A stretch of 64,000 nucleotides of DNA from Phoronis australis. Taxonomy: Eukaryota > Phoronida > Phoronidae. The notes beneath the pieces were generated by a model, which was not told where the DNA came from, did no database searches, and was given only the letters and a program-made list of their open reading frames with translations. The stretch is from assembly GCA_002633005.1 (NCBI GenBank), contig NMRA01000261.1:436001-500000 (forward strand), in the 5' to 3' direction. Numbering within the stretch: the stretch's first letter is position 1; each line of letters opens with the position of its first letter. The translations under genes and the position numbers were made by a program. Positions 47,327-58,659 of the stretch are shown here, in pieces.

Positions 47327-48511
47327 ATAATACGCTTACAAGGAAGTCACGCATTTCTAAAGCGGGGAATTTTCACCGCTCCTCCTTCTGAGCGGCTTGT
47401 ACCAGGATCAAAGAGAGCGCGGCGCCGGAATCAGGTACAATTGTGATGACCGCATTGCCCGATGCGAGCAAGACCCAATTAAATGTAATTATCCGACCAT
47501 AAACTGTATTAGACATCTCTGACTACATAATGGCGATTTTCAAAAATGCATTAACCACTAATTTTCGTTACAAACGAACACCACGGCAGTATGCAGCTGG
47601 AAAAAACAACCAAGTACGGTTTTCGATTTTTAAAACTCGATGAACTAATAATCTAAAAACTACAACCATTGGGTGCGATTGAAGATAAACTACTCGGTGG
47701 ATATACAAACGCTGATCAGAGTTGTCAACATCACATGGATTCATTTTTTAATATTCTTTCAATCTCGTTTAACCAGATTTTTGACCAGGAAACAGTTGTA
47801 CTTAACTTATGCCCACTTTTCATTTTTATTATTGACAAATAGCTAGGATAGTTATATAGTCAGTGTCACCGAAATTGTCCAGAGATTCCAAATCTTCAGT
47901 TTGGTTATCACCATATTTGCACTTTTGTATATATTTTATGATTTGAGTTCTAATAAAGATTAAACTTTAATGACACGTGAAATGTTTAGTGTACCTGTAA
48001 TGTGGTAAGTTTAGGGATGGGCTCACAATGAACGTAACTAAGTAAGTTTAGCTGGCGATCAAAATCTACCATTGTTTTGGTACTTCAAGTTTAATACTTA
48101 GAAAAAAGTTATCAGCCCGTTCCCAGTAAGAAAAAAAAAACAAGTGGGCAGAAGCATTAAAAATTAAATAAAGAAAACCAATATGAAACTTATCGTTGCT
48201 GTGGGAAGTGGCCCTTTGTGAAGACAAACACAAACACAAGTTAATCTTTTTAGTCATTTTGCAATATTTATAATGTACCAAGTTAAAACTACTCTCCAGA
48301 GTTGCAGGCTATAACTCTGCAAATGTCAGAGAAAACCAAATTGGGGGTACTAACAACAACCATTGTTGAGACAGTAATGCTAGCAATTACATTTCCACTT
48401 CATTAGCTCAGATCTACATCAATACAAAGGGCGTGCTGAATAGGCATCGTAAAAGTTGTCTGGGGCTTAGGGAATCAGAGCGGTTACCAGTGTAAGCGAG
48501 AAATTCTCCAC
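47327..48511. mobile_element. Dispersed repeat, copy 2 (lacks the TTAA insertion)
   Basis: Co-linear with 26200-26708 plus 29144-29834. It lies inside a satellite whose units continue on both sides, so it inserted there. At 47802-47805 it has the single TTAA into which the 2.4-kb element jumped in the other copy. Open frames of 71 codons or less are not recognisable. Confidence 0.88.
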
Positions 48512-48720
48512 ATGATCGATGGAGTATCACACAAACACAGTCATCGACGGAATATCACACAAGAGAACTCAGTCATCGATGGCAAGCCCTCGATATATTA
48601 TGCAGAGAACCTCAGTTGTCATGGAGATATCATACAAGGGAATTAGATCTCACGCAAACTAACCCAGTCATCTTTGTTCGAAATGTCATTCAAGATACCC
48701 CAGGCCTCAATGGCCATCCC
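48512..48720. repeat. Decayed satellite of TCATCGATGG / ATCACAC units, right part
   Basis: Continues the array ending at 47326: ATCGATGGAGTATCACACAA, CAGTCATCGACGGAATATCA and so on. Confidence 0.8.
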
Positions 48721-49049
48721 ACCTAAGTTCTTACAGTTTTAAAGCGGAAAAAACTGCTCTCGTGAAGCCTGATGACCTGTGATTATGTGTTGAGGAGCGT
48801 TCAAATTATTGTCGTTTTCACGAGTGTACAAAACACGCTTGAGGCTTGCTGCTAGTGAACGCCACAAAACAACGATACAAAAAGACAAAATTAAAGTTTT
48901 AATTATTTTTTGTCGAAGAGTGTCTGTAGTTTTAGACACAGTAAAAGATGCAATGATGAAGTAGGCGTGGAGAATTATGTGAAAATTAACATTATTGAAG
49001 CTTTTAGGCTTAAAAGCGGCTATTAACCTGCGTTCTGTCAAAGAAATTA

Positions 49050-49330
49050 ACGTTTGATTTAGGCCAGTTTAGCCGTAATTCAGAGAAGTGGTTTGTGGGC
49101 TTTAACTGACAGTTGATTGCTGCTTGAGACTATATTCGGCGCATAAAATGACCGGCTGTGATAAGTCAACATTTAGAGTCTGGTCTGAAGCCAAACAGAA
49201 GTGTCGGACCTGTCCAAGCTCAGACATTAGTGTTAATTCTACCAAAGAACAATTTGAGGCCCAATTTACGACGGTAAGTGGCCAAAGTCAGAAATTATTT
49301 TTGTGGTGGAAATTAGATTTAAAGTCGCTT
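49050..49330 (+). pseudogene. Repetitive coding relic with MTGCD and TKEQFEA segments, copy 1
   Basis: The frame from about 49124 reads AHKMTGCDKSTFRVWSEAK and later CRTCPSSDISVNSTKEQFEA. At 52225-52300 the frame CKSFQSPEITSILTKEQFEA repeats the second half with many substitutions, so the similarity is at protein level. The MTGCD segment loosely recalls the TGCDTTS motif of uncharacterised repetitive proteins in invertebrate genomes. No intact gene is present. Confidence 0.5.
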
Positions 49331-50289
49331 TAACGTGTTCATAAATAATCTATGACGTACAAAATTTGATTTTCTGTTCATTTTAGAGCAAATAGGGGAA
49401 GGCCAGGAAAGTGTGGGTTCGTGAAAATTGCGACAATTGTTAGGTGGACAAGGAATGGCCGCTTTGTAGGTCTACTGCTAATTACATCTATATAGTCATA
49501 AAGAACACATTATCGCCTCCTTGCGTGATTGTCAACTCTCATCCACTTGAAAGCCTGACAGCTGAAAATCTTTGGCTGAAGTTTTTCAGAATTGTTCTTC
49601 AATTGGTGAAATTTCACTACCCGTCTACATTAATTTACTAAACACTGTGTCACGTGACTGTATTGTCGACACGGCAGGCTTCCTCTTCCGTGTGATCAAC
49701 ACAGCCGAGATGCTACAGCCGAGAACGTGTTCCCACGTGTGTCGACCACGGCGTACTATTGTTCACCTAACAGACGTGTTTCCGCACTCTGTGTGTATAC
49801 GTCACCTTGTAATAGACAGCAAGCATCAGCTGCGTGGTTGTATGGCAGCACGATCCTCAGTAAAAAGTTACGTCAAGAGATTGTATCCATGCGCTCAGTT
49901 CAACCGTGCAACCTGTTAGCACACTAACGAACCGTAAATCCCAAGTCGTAAATGATTCGATATTTTTCAATTTAACGGCTTTTCTCAATGTAATTGTGTC
50001 GCATCCATTAGTTTTTCGTTGCTATTTGAAACTGGAAAATGTCGCGTCTACTTTAGGTAATAGGATTTGCCAGTGACAACGGCAGAATTTAAACCAGTTC
50101 GGCGTGTGAGAGAAGAGCGGTGATAGTTTCGTCTCCAGAGCCGATGTCTCCAGCCTGGTTATATACTCACTAGCCTGAGCGTGTCAATGCACGTTTAGCT
50201 TTATCAACGCAGTGTGTTTTCTCCGAAATGGGAAATTCTTTCAAGCTCAAAGTAGCTCGGAATCACTCTGTGCACATTCCAGACACGTA
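49331..50289. other. Intergenic, no gene recognised
   Basis: Overlapping plus-strand frames at 49572-49927 (up to 115 codons) have no recognisable motif. Confidence 0.4.
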
Positions 50290-50730
50290 AAAATGTTGTG
50301 GGGGAGAACTGCTTAATCGATACGATCGAGGATATTCCTGGGTACTCCTCAGAAAGTTGACTTTTTCGCGACCAGTTTCCCTACTAAAAGGTGCCTTTTC
50401 GAACACAATTCTTAACAAAAGTGTTGACTTTAAGAGGTCCTTGTTTCCAGTTACAAAAAAACTATACAGAAGAACTTTGAAAATTATTCTAAATTTCCGT
50501 TTCGAAGGATGCACTCAATTTTAACATTATGGCACTTCGTCTGGTACTTTTCAGGCTTAACGGGTAACAATTTGGCTGTATAGAATGACCCTTACAAAAG
50601 GATGTCTTTTGTGGAATGGTGAGTTTTTCGATGACGCTTCTTACAACTGGCTCCCTTTTTTAGACTCCGCACTCTCTCTAAATGAGTGAGTATCCTAATT
50701 TTCGGCTGCACCCTCCGTCAAAAATCGAGT
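50290..50730. repeat. Dispersed CTACGAAAGGGTAAC repeat, copy 2 (uninterrupted)
   Basis: Same order of motifs as 42790-43030 plus 43605-43760. It ends with GAGTATCCTAATTTTCGGCT and CACCCTCCGTCAAAA. Confidence 0.7.
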
Positions 50731-51760
50731 ATCCCCCGGGGAAATCTGCCTACTGAGGGGAAAACTGTCGTGTAGACTTTTATCATTTGAACTTGTGCGA
50801 GAGTTCTGAGAATTCTTCAACCGACGAGCAGTTGGTGAAATATTAGATAAAAACAGGTAGATTAATTTGTGAATGGTAATAAATCTAATTGGACCGATGG
50901 TTGATTTCCTGACTAGGTTCATAAATGACAGTTACAGATACTGAAGGCATTAACCCTAGTGGTTTTAGGAATCAAGGCCTACGTTTGTTGGTCTTCCTAA
51001 TTACTGGACGACTGTCATAAATTTGTGTAACACTCGCGTTGATTAATAATATAAATGAAACACCACTTGACGCTACGACATCAGAAATTTTAGTATGTTT
51101 TCTTACTAGTCGATGACCCTGTGACTCTTAAGAACAGGCATGGAGGAACGCTTGGTGGTTTTAATTACCTTTTATAAAACAGTACGAACCGTTGGTTAGG
51201 TTAAGAGACGTCAAGACTAAGTCGTGGCTGACTACCCTAATGGGCATGTTTTCCAGTCAGGTGTGACTACAACAGGACTGTTCACATCGGTTGACTTCAC
51301 ATCCAACAAGAACACCAACAATACAACACACATGTATTTAATATATATTTTTAATTACACCACATTGACAGCTTCATTCTTTGTCGCTATTTAACTCTAT
51401 CGTAGTTTGATACAAGCTCGTCTCTTGCGAGTACGATTTTCCTGGAAACAGACGCAAAAATGGCCATTATTCAAGTTAACACTGAAATAAAATAACTCAG
51501 GTGGATAAACAAAGTTACACGTACGTCCCCAGTGGAACACACACGTAGGCGATAAAACGTCTTTTATTATGATATGCGGATAAGAAAAAAAGTGCAATAC
51601 AAATACAGAAAACATTTAGGAAAAGAATACCAATATAATGCATTTGGAAGATGGGTTATCCATGAGAAGTGCTACAGGAGCTATGGTAAAAATCCCAGTT
51701 AAATTTTGGTCTTTTATTGTAGCCGAGGTTATCGAAACTTGTTAGTATGCACAGTTAATT
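50731..51760. other. Intergenic, no feature recognised
   Basis: AT-rich, short frames only. Confidence 0.4.
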
Positions 51761-51769
51761 TGATAGTCT

Positions 51770-51890
51770 GTATTATGTCAACCACTTTGTTAATTATGCG
51801 CTTGGATTTGCTACTTATACTTGTATATGGGCCGGAGGCCTAAGTACTGAAATAAATTAAGAATTGAGAATTAAATGTTGTCTGGAGTAA
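51770..51890 (+). mobile_element. Possible LINE 3' end
   Basis: TATATGGGCCGGAGGCCTAA forms a small stem (GGCC-GGA-GGCC) and is followed by GTACTGAAATAAATTAAGAA and TTGAGAATT. A stem-loop, then an AATAAA-like signal and short A/T-rich repeats, is the layout of many invertebrate LINE tails. It is 5' truncated. Confidence 0.4.
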
Positions 51891-52084
51891 CTATCCCGGT
51901 ATAAAAACAACATGGTGGATGTGGTCAATGAAATTAGCTCCACTCCATAATGGGTCTTGACGATATCCTAGCGTGGGTGTGGCCTACAGCGAGAAGCCTG
52001 GTAAATCTACTGAGGAACAACTGTATTTGTTACAACCCACTTTACACAGCGGCTGTAAATCAACATTCCGTCCAACAAGTGAAC

Positions 52085-52340
52085 GTTTGATTTGGACCAC
52101 TTGAATGTATCAAACTCAGGCATCAACTTGTTCCTCACTCGGACGAAACGTGATTTGTCGGGGTTTGCTGCTAACTGACAGTTCGCTATTACTTAAAACC
52201 ACGCCCTACTTCATCGCGTAGTAACAAATTGTAAGTCCTTTCAAAGCCCTGAAATAACCTCCATTTTGACTAAGGAGCAATTTGAGGCGAATCAAAAGAG
52301 TTGCTTTTTATGATGGAACGTGACTTAATGGACGCTTTAT
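52085..52340 (+). pseudogene. Repetitive coding relic, copy 2 (TKEQFEA)
   Basis: Shares AACGTTTGATTT, AACTGACAGTT and the peptide segment TKEQFEA with 49050-49330. It is interrupted by stops. Confidence 0.5.
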
Positions 52341-55300
52341 GAAGATCGGGAAGAGGCCATGTCATTTTGCTAACTAAACCTAGCTACTTAACGAAGCAAT
52401 TGGTTCGCCTATTTTTAACGTGTAAGAGAGAATGTCTTTTAATTATTATTCGACGTACATATCTCCGTAATGCACTTATCTAGCTACTACACAGTACACC
52501 GTTCACTCTTTCATGAGTGGCCAACAGGTTTTCATTCAGGTCAAATGCCGTCTCGTTGATTGGTTGAAACTGAACAACCAGAACCGTTGAGAGTGGTCAC
52601 ATGGTATGTCGTCAGATCTCTATGAAAACAGGTGTCTTACCTATAAAAAGGTAAGCAAGTAAGAATACGAATTATTAGTAAGATTTGAAAATCACTACTG
52701 CAGCACTGGGATTTATATGAGACAACATTGAGATGGATACATATGTCCATACGAGTCGTTAGTAATTGATGTTCAACCCATGAGTTCGTGTTTCTTACTT
52801 TGGAACAAGTTTTCAAGTTGCCGATTTCATAAAATGTAAGTACGCTTTCGGAATACTACATTTTCATTATTGATATTACTCTTAACGTTAGTTGTTTCTA
52901 ATTGTTTACAACTCAAATGTTATGCGGAGACTGGTTATACTCGTTTTTATCGAACTACATAGAAGTGTGTTACAAGTGCATACATTAATATACATACCTT
53001 TTTACCTCTATTATTGTTTGTGTGACAAAACGTCCAAACACAATGTAAAGGAGTTCTCATTTCGAAAACTATGAAAATATTCTGCTTGCATATCGTGAAA
53101 TATTGTTATGGAATGTTGTTCGTGTTATAGACATTGTAATGTAAAATAATGTTTAGAATTGATCTTTTATGCAGCAATAATTGAATTGTTCAAACTAATC
53201 GTGCGACACCTTTTGTCAAAAAATATTCCAAACAAAGCGTAAACTTACTTATAGCATTTTTCCATCAAATGGTATTTTTACAGCAAAGTTATAAACCACC
53301 GAACTAGAGAGCTCAAACTCATCTATGTTATCAGTTTCTCTGTTCTGGATGGACTCAGAAGAGAGTAAAGATACCTAGGTACTATTGCGATATGAACGAA
53401 GCGTAGGTCTTGTAAGAATTTAGATCTGTTCTTTAGTTATCACTTAGTTGTCTTTCAAAATATCGGCATGTGACGAATTGTAAATTAAAATTAATTTAAT
53501 TCTGTAAAAGCATGACCGTCACACGTTTCTTCTATTTCCGTGTGGTCAACACGTCCACTTAAGTACTTGACTTCAATATAATTTTCAAATATTGATAAAA
53601 TCGCTTAGGGAATTCTAATGAATTCTCTTTATTTAAATGTCTCGTGCCATTTAATTGTACATAGAAAATCCATTTTAGCATGGTTTAATAAGCATTATGA
53701 ATAAATGCACTGCTAATGTACATGGTTAGGTCCAAGTATTCAGACAACAATAATGTCTGAATATAGCCAACAAAGCGCTACAGATTTTTAAGCACCTAAT
53801 CCATCTCATCTATCTAGCTACTTACTGAAAAGTTTCAAACATCATTTATGAGAATTTGCGTTTCCTGTGCAAAAACTTTGAGCATGGTTCTACATTTGTA
53901 AAAGATTGATGAAATCAAAGTGAAACTTGGTTAAGAAATAATTTGATTAGCATTGCAAACTGGAGAGGGTCATCGAAATCTAAGGAAATGGCACATTTAA
54001 CCAATTTGTTGCATATTGATTGACGAAAGAATTAAACACCCCCCGAACTTCGGTGACTTCCAGTCGTAGAAAATAATACATTATTTGAAACACGCTCATA
54101 TCTTTGACGCGCAATTTCAATTCAATAATAGCAGAGTTGGAATCATGAAATTCAGACAAAAAACCTAGCTGCGTCCATTTTACAAATGAAGCACCTGTGC
54201 CTATAACGAGCTCGAGTTTGTGTGCAGCGTTGTATAATAATATGCAACGCTACATATGCAAGCTATTCAAAAATGAATGTTTAATGCGCACCTGAAAACA
54301 ACACAAGTAACACGACTACTTTGTTCATGAGCACATGCGGAGAGGGCACTAGGTCCACTTACTGAATAATTCATTTCCGTCGCAAATAGATCAAAGGCTT
54401 GTGCTAGACTCAGTTGCAGCTAAGTATCATGTATCCTCGGCCCTACGTGGCAATACGTAGAGGTATCCAAAGGTGTACGTAAGATGGACTCCGAAAGTTT
54501 AATATGTTTAAATTTCTCGTGTTGTGTAGGCGAAGAGCGCAGGGCCGTGTTTTATGAAAAATGACTTAATATTTAAGTCGAAAATTTGGTCCTAAGCTGT
54601 TTCTGAAAGATACTTATATCGCACTTGAGCAAAAGTGCAAAGTCCCTGAAACCGCCAGTTAATGAGAAAACTTTTCGATTAGTTATTTCTGGAGGCTGTG
54701 ATGCACTCATACGTGTAGATTACGTGGATAAACCTTTTATTCAGCACTTGTAAAGTGTGAGCGTAATATCAAATTTCTTTAGTAAATCTTAAGTCACGTT
54801 TTATGGAACAGACTACTAGACGCAAATAGTGTGTAATTTTACACAAAAATACGCCACACCACGCTATTGTACATGTACGCGATGCCTACTCAATATTGCG
54901 TTACCCTACATCAGTCTGGTAAAAACACCATCCCATGCGTGGCCTACACACAGGGAAGTAAGCCCATCCTGTGCGCAAGAGCACTGTTTTCATGCAGCTA
55001 AGTTTCACCCTACAAAACTCCAGGCAGGCCTTGAGCAGACACCAGGTGGCGAGACCGTCTCGTCCACGAGTAAACTCATTTAGAACTGCCAAACAATATG
55101 TCACTCAGAGTATGTCTCTCAGAGTTGAAATATCACCTAGAAAATCTATCAAAAACTTGGAAAGTTTATAAGACGAAATCAACAACGCTATTGGACATAT
55201 ACGTGGAATCTCGTCTATATCTTATCTTTCACAGGTTTCATGAACCACCAAGATATGTGATAGGCCGTTAATTCTCGTAAAATCGATCTCATAATCTATT

Positions 55301-55770
55301 CATTCGAACTGTATCACACTTTGCGCCATGTTCTCACGTGATACGATCTGGTACAGTACCGTTCCAAGTGGTGGACAAGGCGAGCCTGCCACCACCGTGT
55401 CTGTAAAGTGATGTATTAAAAACCTTTAATGAAGATGGCCTCCTTAACGGCTCTTTCAAACAGTTCCTGTCCCTACTCAAAATTTCAACACCGTCATTAT
55501 CGAACTCCTGCGCATTAGCATGCAAGTATCTATGCACCGCCGACGAAACACCTTCTCCCGCGTTTGATCCCATAAAATTCTTACCGTGATTGATTTCTAT
55601 TTCGGCGTTACTTACTCAAGTGGTAGGCGATGCATGTAAGCGCCATTTTCGAATCTGCAATTTTAGGGTTCGCCAGCTGCAATGAATTTGAAATGGTTTG
55701 TTCAGTCGCTGATTATTTCGATGTTCTTTTTGGTAACCGCACTTAGAAAGCTATCGCGGTAATATCAGGG
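52341..55770. other. Intergenic, no gene recognised
   Basis: Largely AT-rich. The 54829-55171 block has overlapping frames on both strands and is GC-richer. It includes CACCAGGTGGCGAGACC at 55040-55056, shared with the minus strand at 38033-38049. Confidence 0.4.
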
Positions 55771-55915
55771 TGTTCCACCGAAACAGGAAGCCCGGTGTAA
55801 AACAGTTATCCCGGAGTCGGAAACAGGCTCCCGCACCTTCAAAACAGCTAACCAGCTCGAAAAATACGAACCCTGACCTTTAAAACAGGAACCCCCGGAA
55901 ATCGGACAGGAAACA
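55770..55915. repeat. Degenerate tandem repeat of AAACAGGAACCCCGG units
   Basis: Five or six irregular units of about 25-28 bases (CCGAAACAGGAAGCCCGG, TCGGAAACAGGCTCCCGC, TTAAAACAGGAACCCCCGG, TCGGACAGGAAACACGG). Confidence 0.65.
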
Positions 55916-56577
55916 CGGAAATTTTTTTGAGATTGTTATCAATAGCCTCAAATTTTGAGTACTTTCCGCATTTTGTTTGTAAAAAAATTGTCAATAATAA
56001 AACGTAACTTATATCATATTGACTTTGTTCTTTGATTTTCATCGGTAAAACTCGTGCAAGTTGTCTGTGGGCGAATTTCAACATAATCTATACTCTCAAC
56101 ATGTTGTTATCACGGTGAATATTTGGTGATTTCAGATTATTCAATAGTTTCCCAAAAATTTAAAGAAATGAAAAACAAAATATTATTCAAATTATTTCAA
56201 CTTTCGAGTGCCATCGTTAATTTGTTGTGACGTGTACGCAACCTCGTGGAAGAAGAACAGTTAATTAAAGAATTGGGGAAAAAGAAACTGGTGACGCAAT
56301 ATTTCATGGCGTTGTAGGCTGACGCAAAAGATCGCTTCACAACTTCAGCAGCAGAATAATGTAGAACGCCAATTTTGCCTAAAATTCTCATATATTAAAA
56401 CAACATATCACAACAATTATTTAAAGTAATGTAATCTTCTCGCCCACTGCCAGTGGAGGTTAAATTGACATCTCCAGCGCAAAATCGGCCCTGGAACTCG
56501 CGTCACAGCAAACGCTCTGCATACTGAGTTAAATCTCACTTAGTAGATGTCAAAGACTAAAGCATATTGAACTGTTA

Positions 56578-56581
56578 TGTA

Positions 56582-56646
<65 letters not shown>

Positions 56647-56655
56647 CTATGTATC

Positions 56656-56688
<33 letters not shown>

Positions 56689-56870
56689 GTGAATGTATGT
56701 ATGTGTGTATGTATGTATGTATGTATGTATGTATATAGGTGTGTGTGTGCGCGTGTGTGTGTGTGTGTGTGTGTATGCATGTATGTATGTATGTATGTGT
56801 GTATGTATGCATGTATCTATGTATCTATGTAACTATGTATGTATATATTTATGTACATGTATGTATGTTT
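56578..56870. repeat. (TG)n and (TATG)n microsatellite
   Basis: About 68 bases of pure TG, then alternating TATG and TGTG blocks. Open frames run on both strands through it, all spurious. Confidence 0.99.
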
Positions 56871-58479
56871 GCCGGCTGATGTGAGTGATCTCCTTCTTTC
56901 TTCTCGCTACAAAGGTCTAGTAGCGAGATCGCCACCAGTTTTGAGGTAACACAAATCGATAGCAAAATGCTACCAAAAGTGACACCTGTAACCCTCCACG
57001 TTACTAGAGGTTTTGCTACCAGCAAAAGTGCTTGCGAAATCACTAGCCTGTTAGAGAACGAGGTGAAGACAGGGAGCAGGTGAACCCGGGAAATTACAAG
57101 AACGGCAACAGTCTCCTGCTGACGTCAGCGGATGACGCCTGGGCACCATGTTACAAAAACTGCTGAAGAGTCTAGGAATTGAAAACTATGAAAATAAGAA
57201 ACCAGTATACCATCGAAAACTGAGTGCCAGTTATACTCCATATCTACCCTGCAGCTAATAATTTCTTAGTCTAAACGTAGGTTAAGGTAACAACAATCTA
57301 CTTGTAAACTATTCAAATAACCTCATAGCTACATTCATTAGTATGGGACTCACGGCTAATTACCTTGGCATTAACAATAGGTATTTATAGTGGAGTCATT
57401 TTTTACGGTCTTGAATCAGTAGGCAGGTATTCACTTTAGATCATTAGGACATCATAAATAAATGGAAAAATCTTCCGGTCAGCTTTGTTAGGTTACTTTA
57501 CATAGAGTGACTAGCAGCCGTCAATTAGCGTGTCTTTGAACACTGTTGCATAAAATTATATTACCTATCAATTTTGATTAATTTTGTTTGCCTAAACCGG
57601 TTAGCTAATTATATCTCTGTCACAGTTATGCGGGTTAATCACGAGTGGATAGCGTCAATACGTAATTCAATCACCTTGTCATATACAGCTCTATTACACA
57701 AATGGCGAGGTATATTATGAACATTTTCTATCTAATTAATATAATTATACACCATCAGCGTGAGATAGCTAGTCACAACACACGTATCGTTCAAACATTG
57801 ATTAGTGACATTTTTTTAAATTCGTGGTTCAATTAAAATCTTCCTTCTTTTTGAATTTTAGCTGGATGAATTAAAATTCATTTTGAAAGATAAATTTAAA
57901 TGGATTTATTAATTTTTATAAACAGACAGAGAAATGAACAAATTAAAGTTCATGTAAGATGTCGAACACATTGAAACCAAGTGCTCTGTTTAAAATACAC
58001 GCCGATACCTCTCGGAGGCGTGCGTGCATGTAAGAAACTATAGCTAGCTGTGTAGACCGCTGACATAATTTCGCTCTACGCAATTATCGTATTTCGGAAA
58101 AAAAAAACTAAAATTACCTCAGCTGAGCAAAGTATAGGGTCCATGAAAATGCTTCCAGATGTGTCAGTTTTAGTTTATCAAATAATTTGTATAAATTATT
58201 CCTAAACTGTGTTGTTTACAAATAAATGCCATAATCTTTATTCAACATTTCTGGTTCTGTCTTAGTCACCTTCCAGGTCTAGCTTCCGCAGATATGAGAA
58301 AAGCAAGATCTTGCAAGTCCTCGCCATGCATCGCAATGTTTTACAAGCGAAGCACTAGCGTTCACTTGCGGTTGTTTTGGTTCGAAGGAGCCCAGGCCAC
58401 AAATGAAAAATGGCGTGACTGAACGCGCCCCAGCTGTCTTTTGCAACAAACACAAACGATTTAAATGATTGTTTTTCAG
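56871..58479. other. Intergenic / possible promoter region of the next gene
   Basis: No recognisable gene. Lies directly upstream of the candidate secreted-peptide exon; no promoter motif could be fixed by eye. Confidence 0.35.
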
Positions 58480-58496
58480 ACGTTCTAACTTACAAG

Positions 58497-58659
58497 ATGG
58501 ATGTGCTGTGGCTGTTCAAAGACCCCCTCCGTCTCCTCCTCGTCCTGTTTCTACTACACTCCTGCTTGGCGGCTCCTTCATTTATCCTGCCAAACAATGA
58601 GCAAGGTCCAACTAGATCACTACTTTTACCAAACACAGAGCTCAGAAAATTTTTAGAAT
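58497..58659 (+). CDS. Signal-peptide-encoding first coding exon
   Basis: 54 codons plus one base, too short to stand out in an open-frame listing. Hydrophobic core LLLVLFLL at residues 13-20, preceded by a charged n-region (KDPLR) and followed by small residues. The remainder, APSFILPNNEQGPTRSLLLP and NTELRKFLE, is hydrophilic and propeptide-like. It is flanked by a good acceptor and a consensus donor (GAAT|GTAAGT). An unknown longer secreted or membrane protein with other downstream exons remains possible. Confidence 0.6.

Noticed and set aside
56540-56884. Open frames on both strands (His/Thr or Cys/Val rich)
   Set aside because: Translation of TG and TATG microsatellites.
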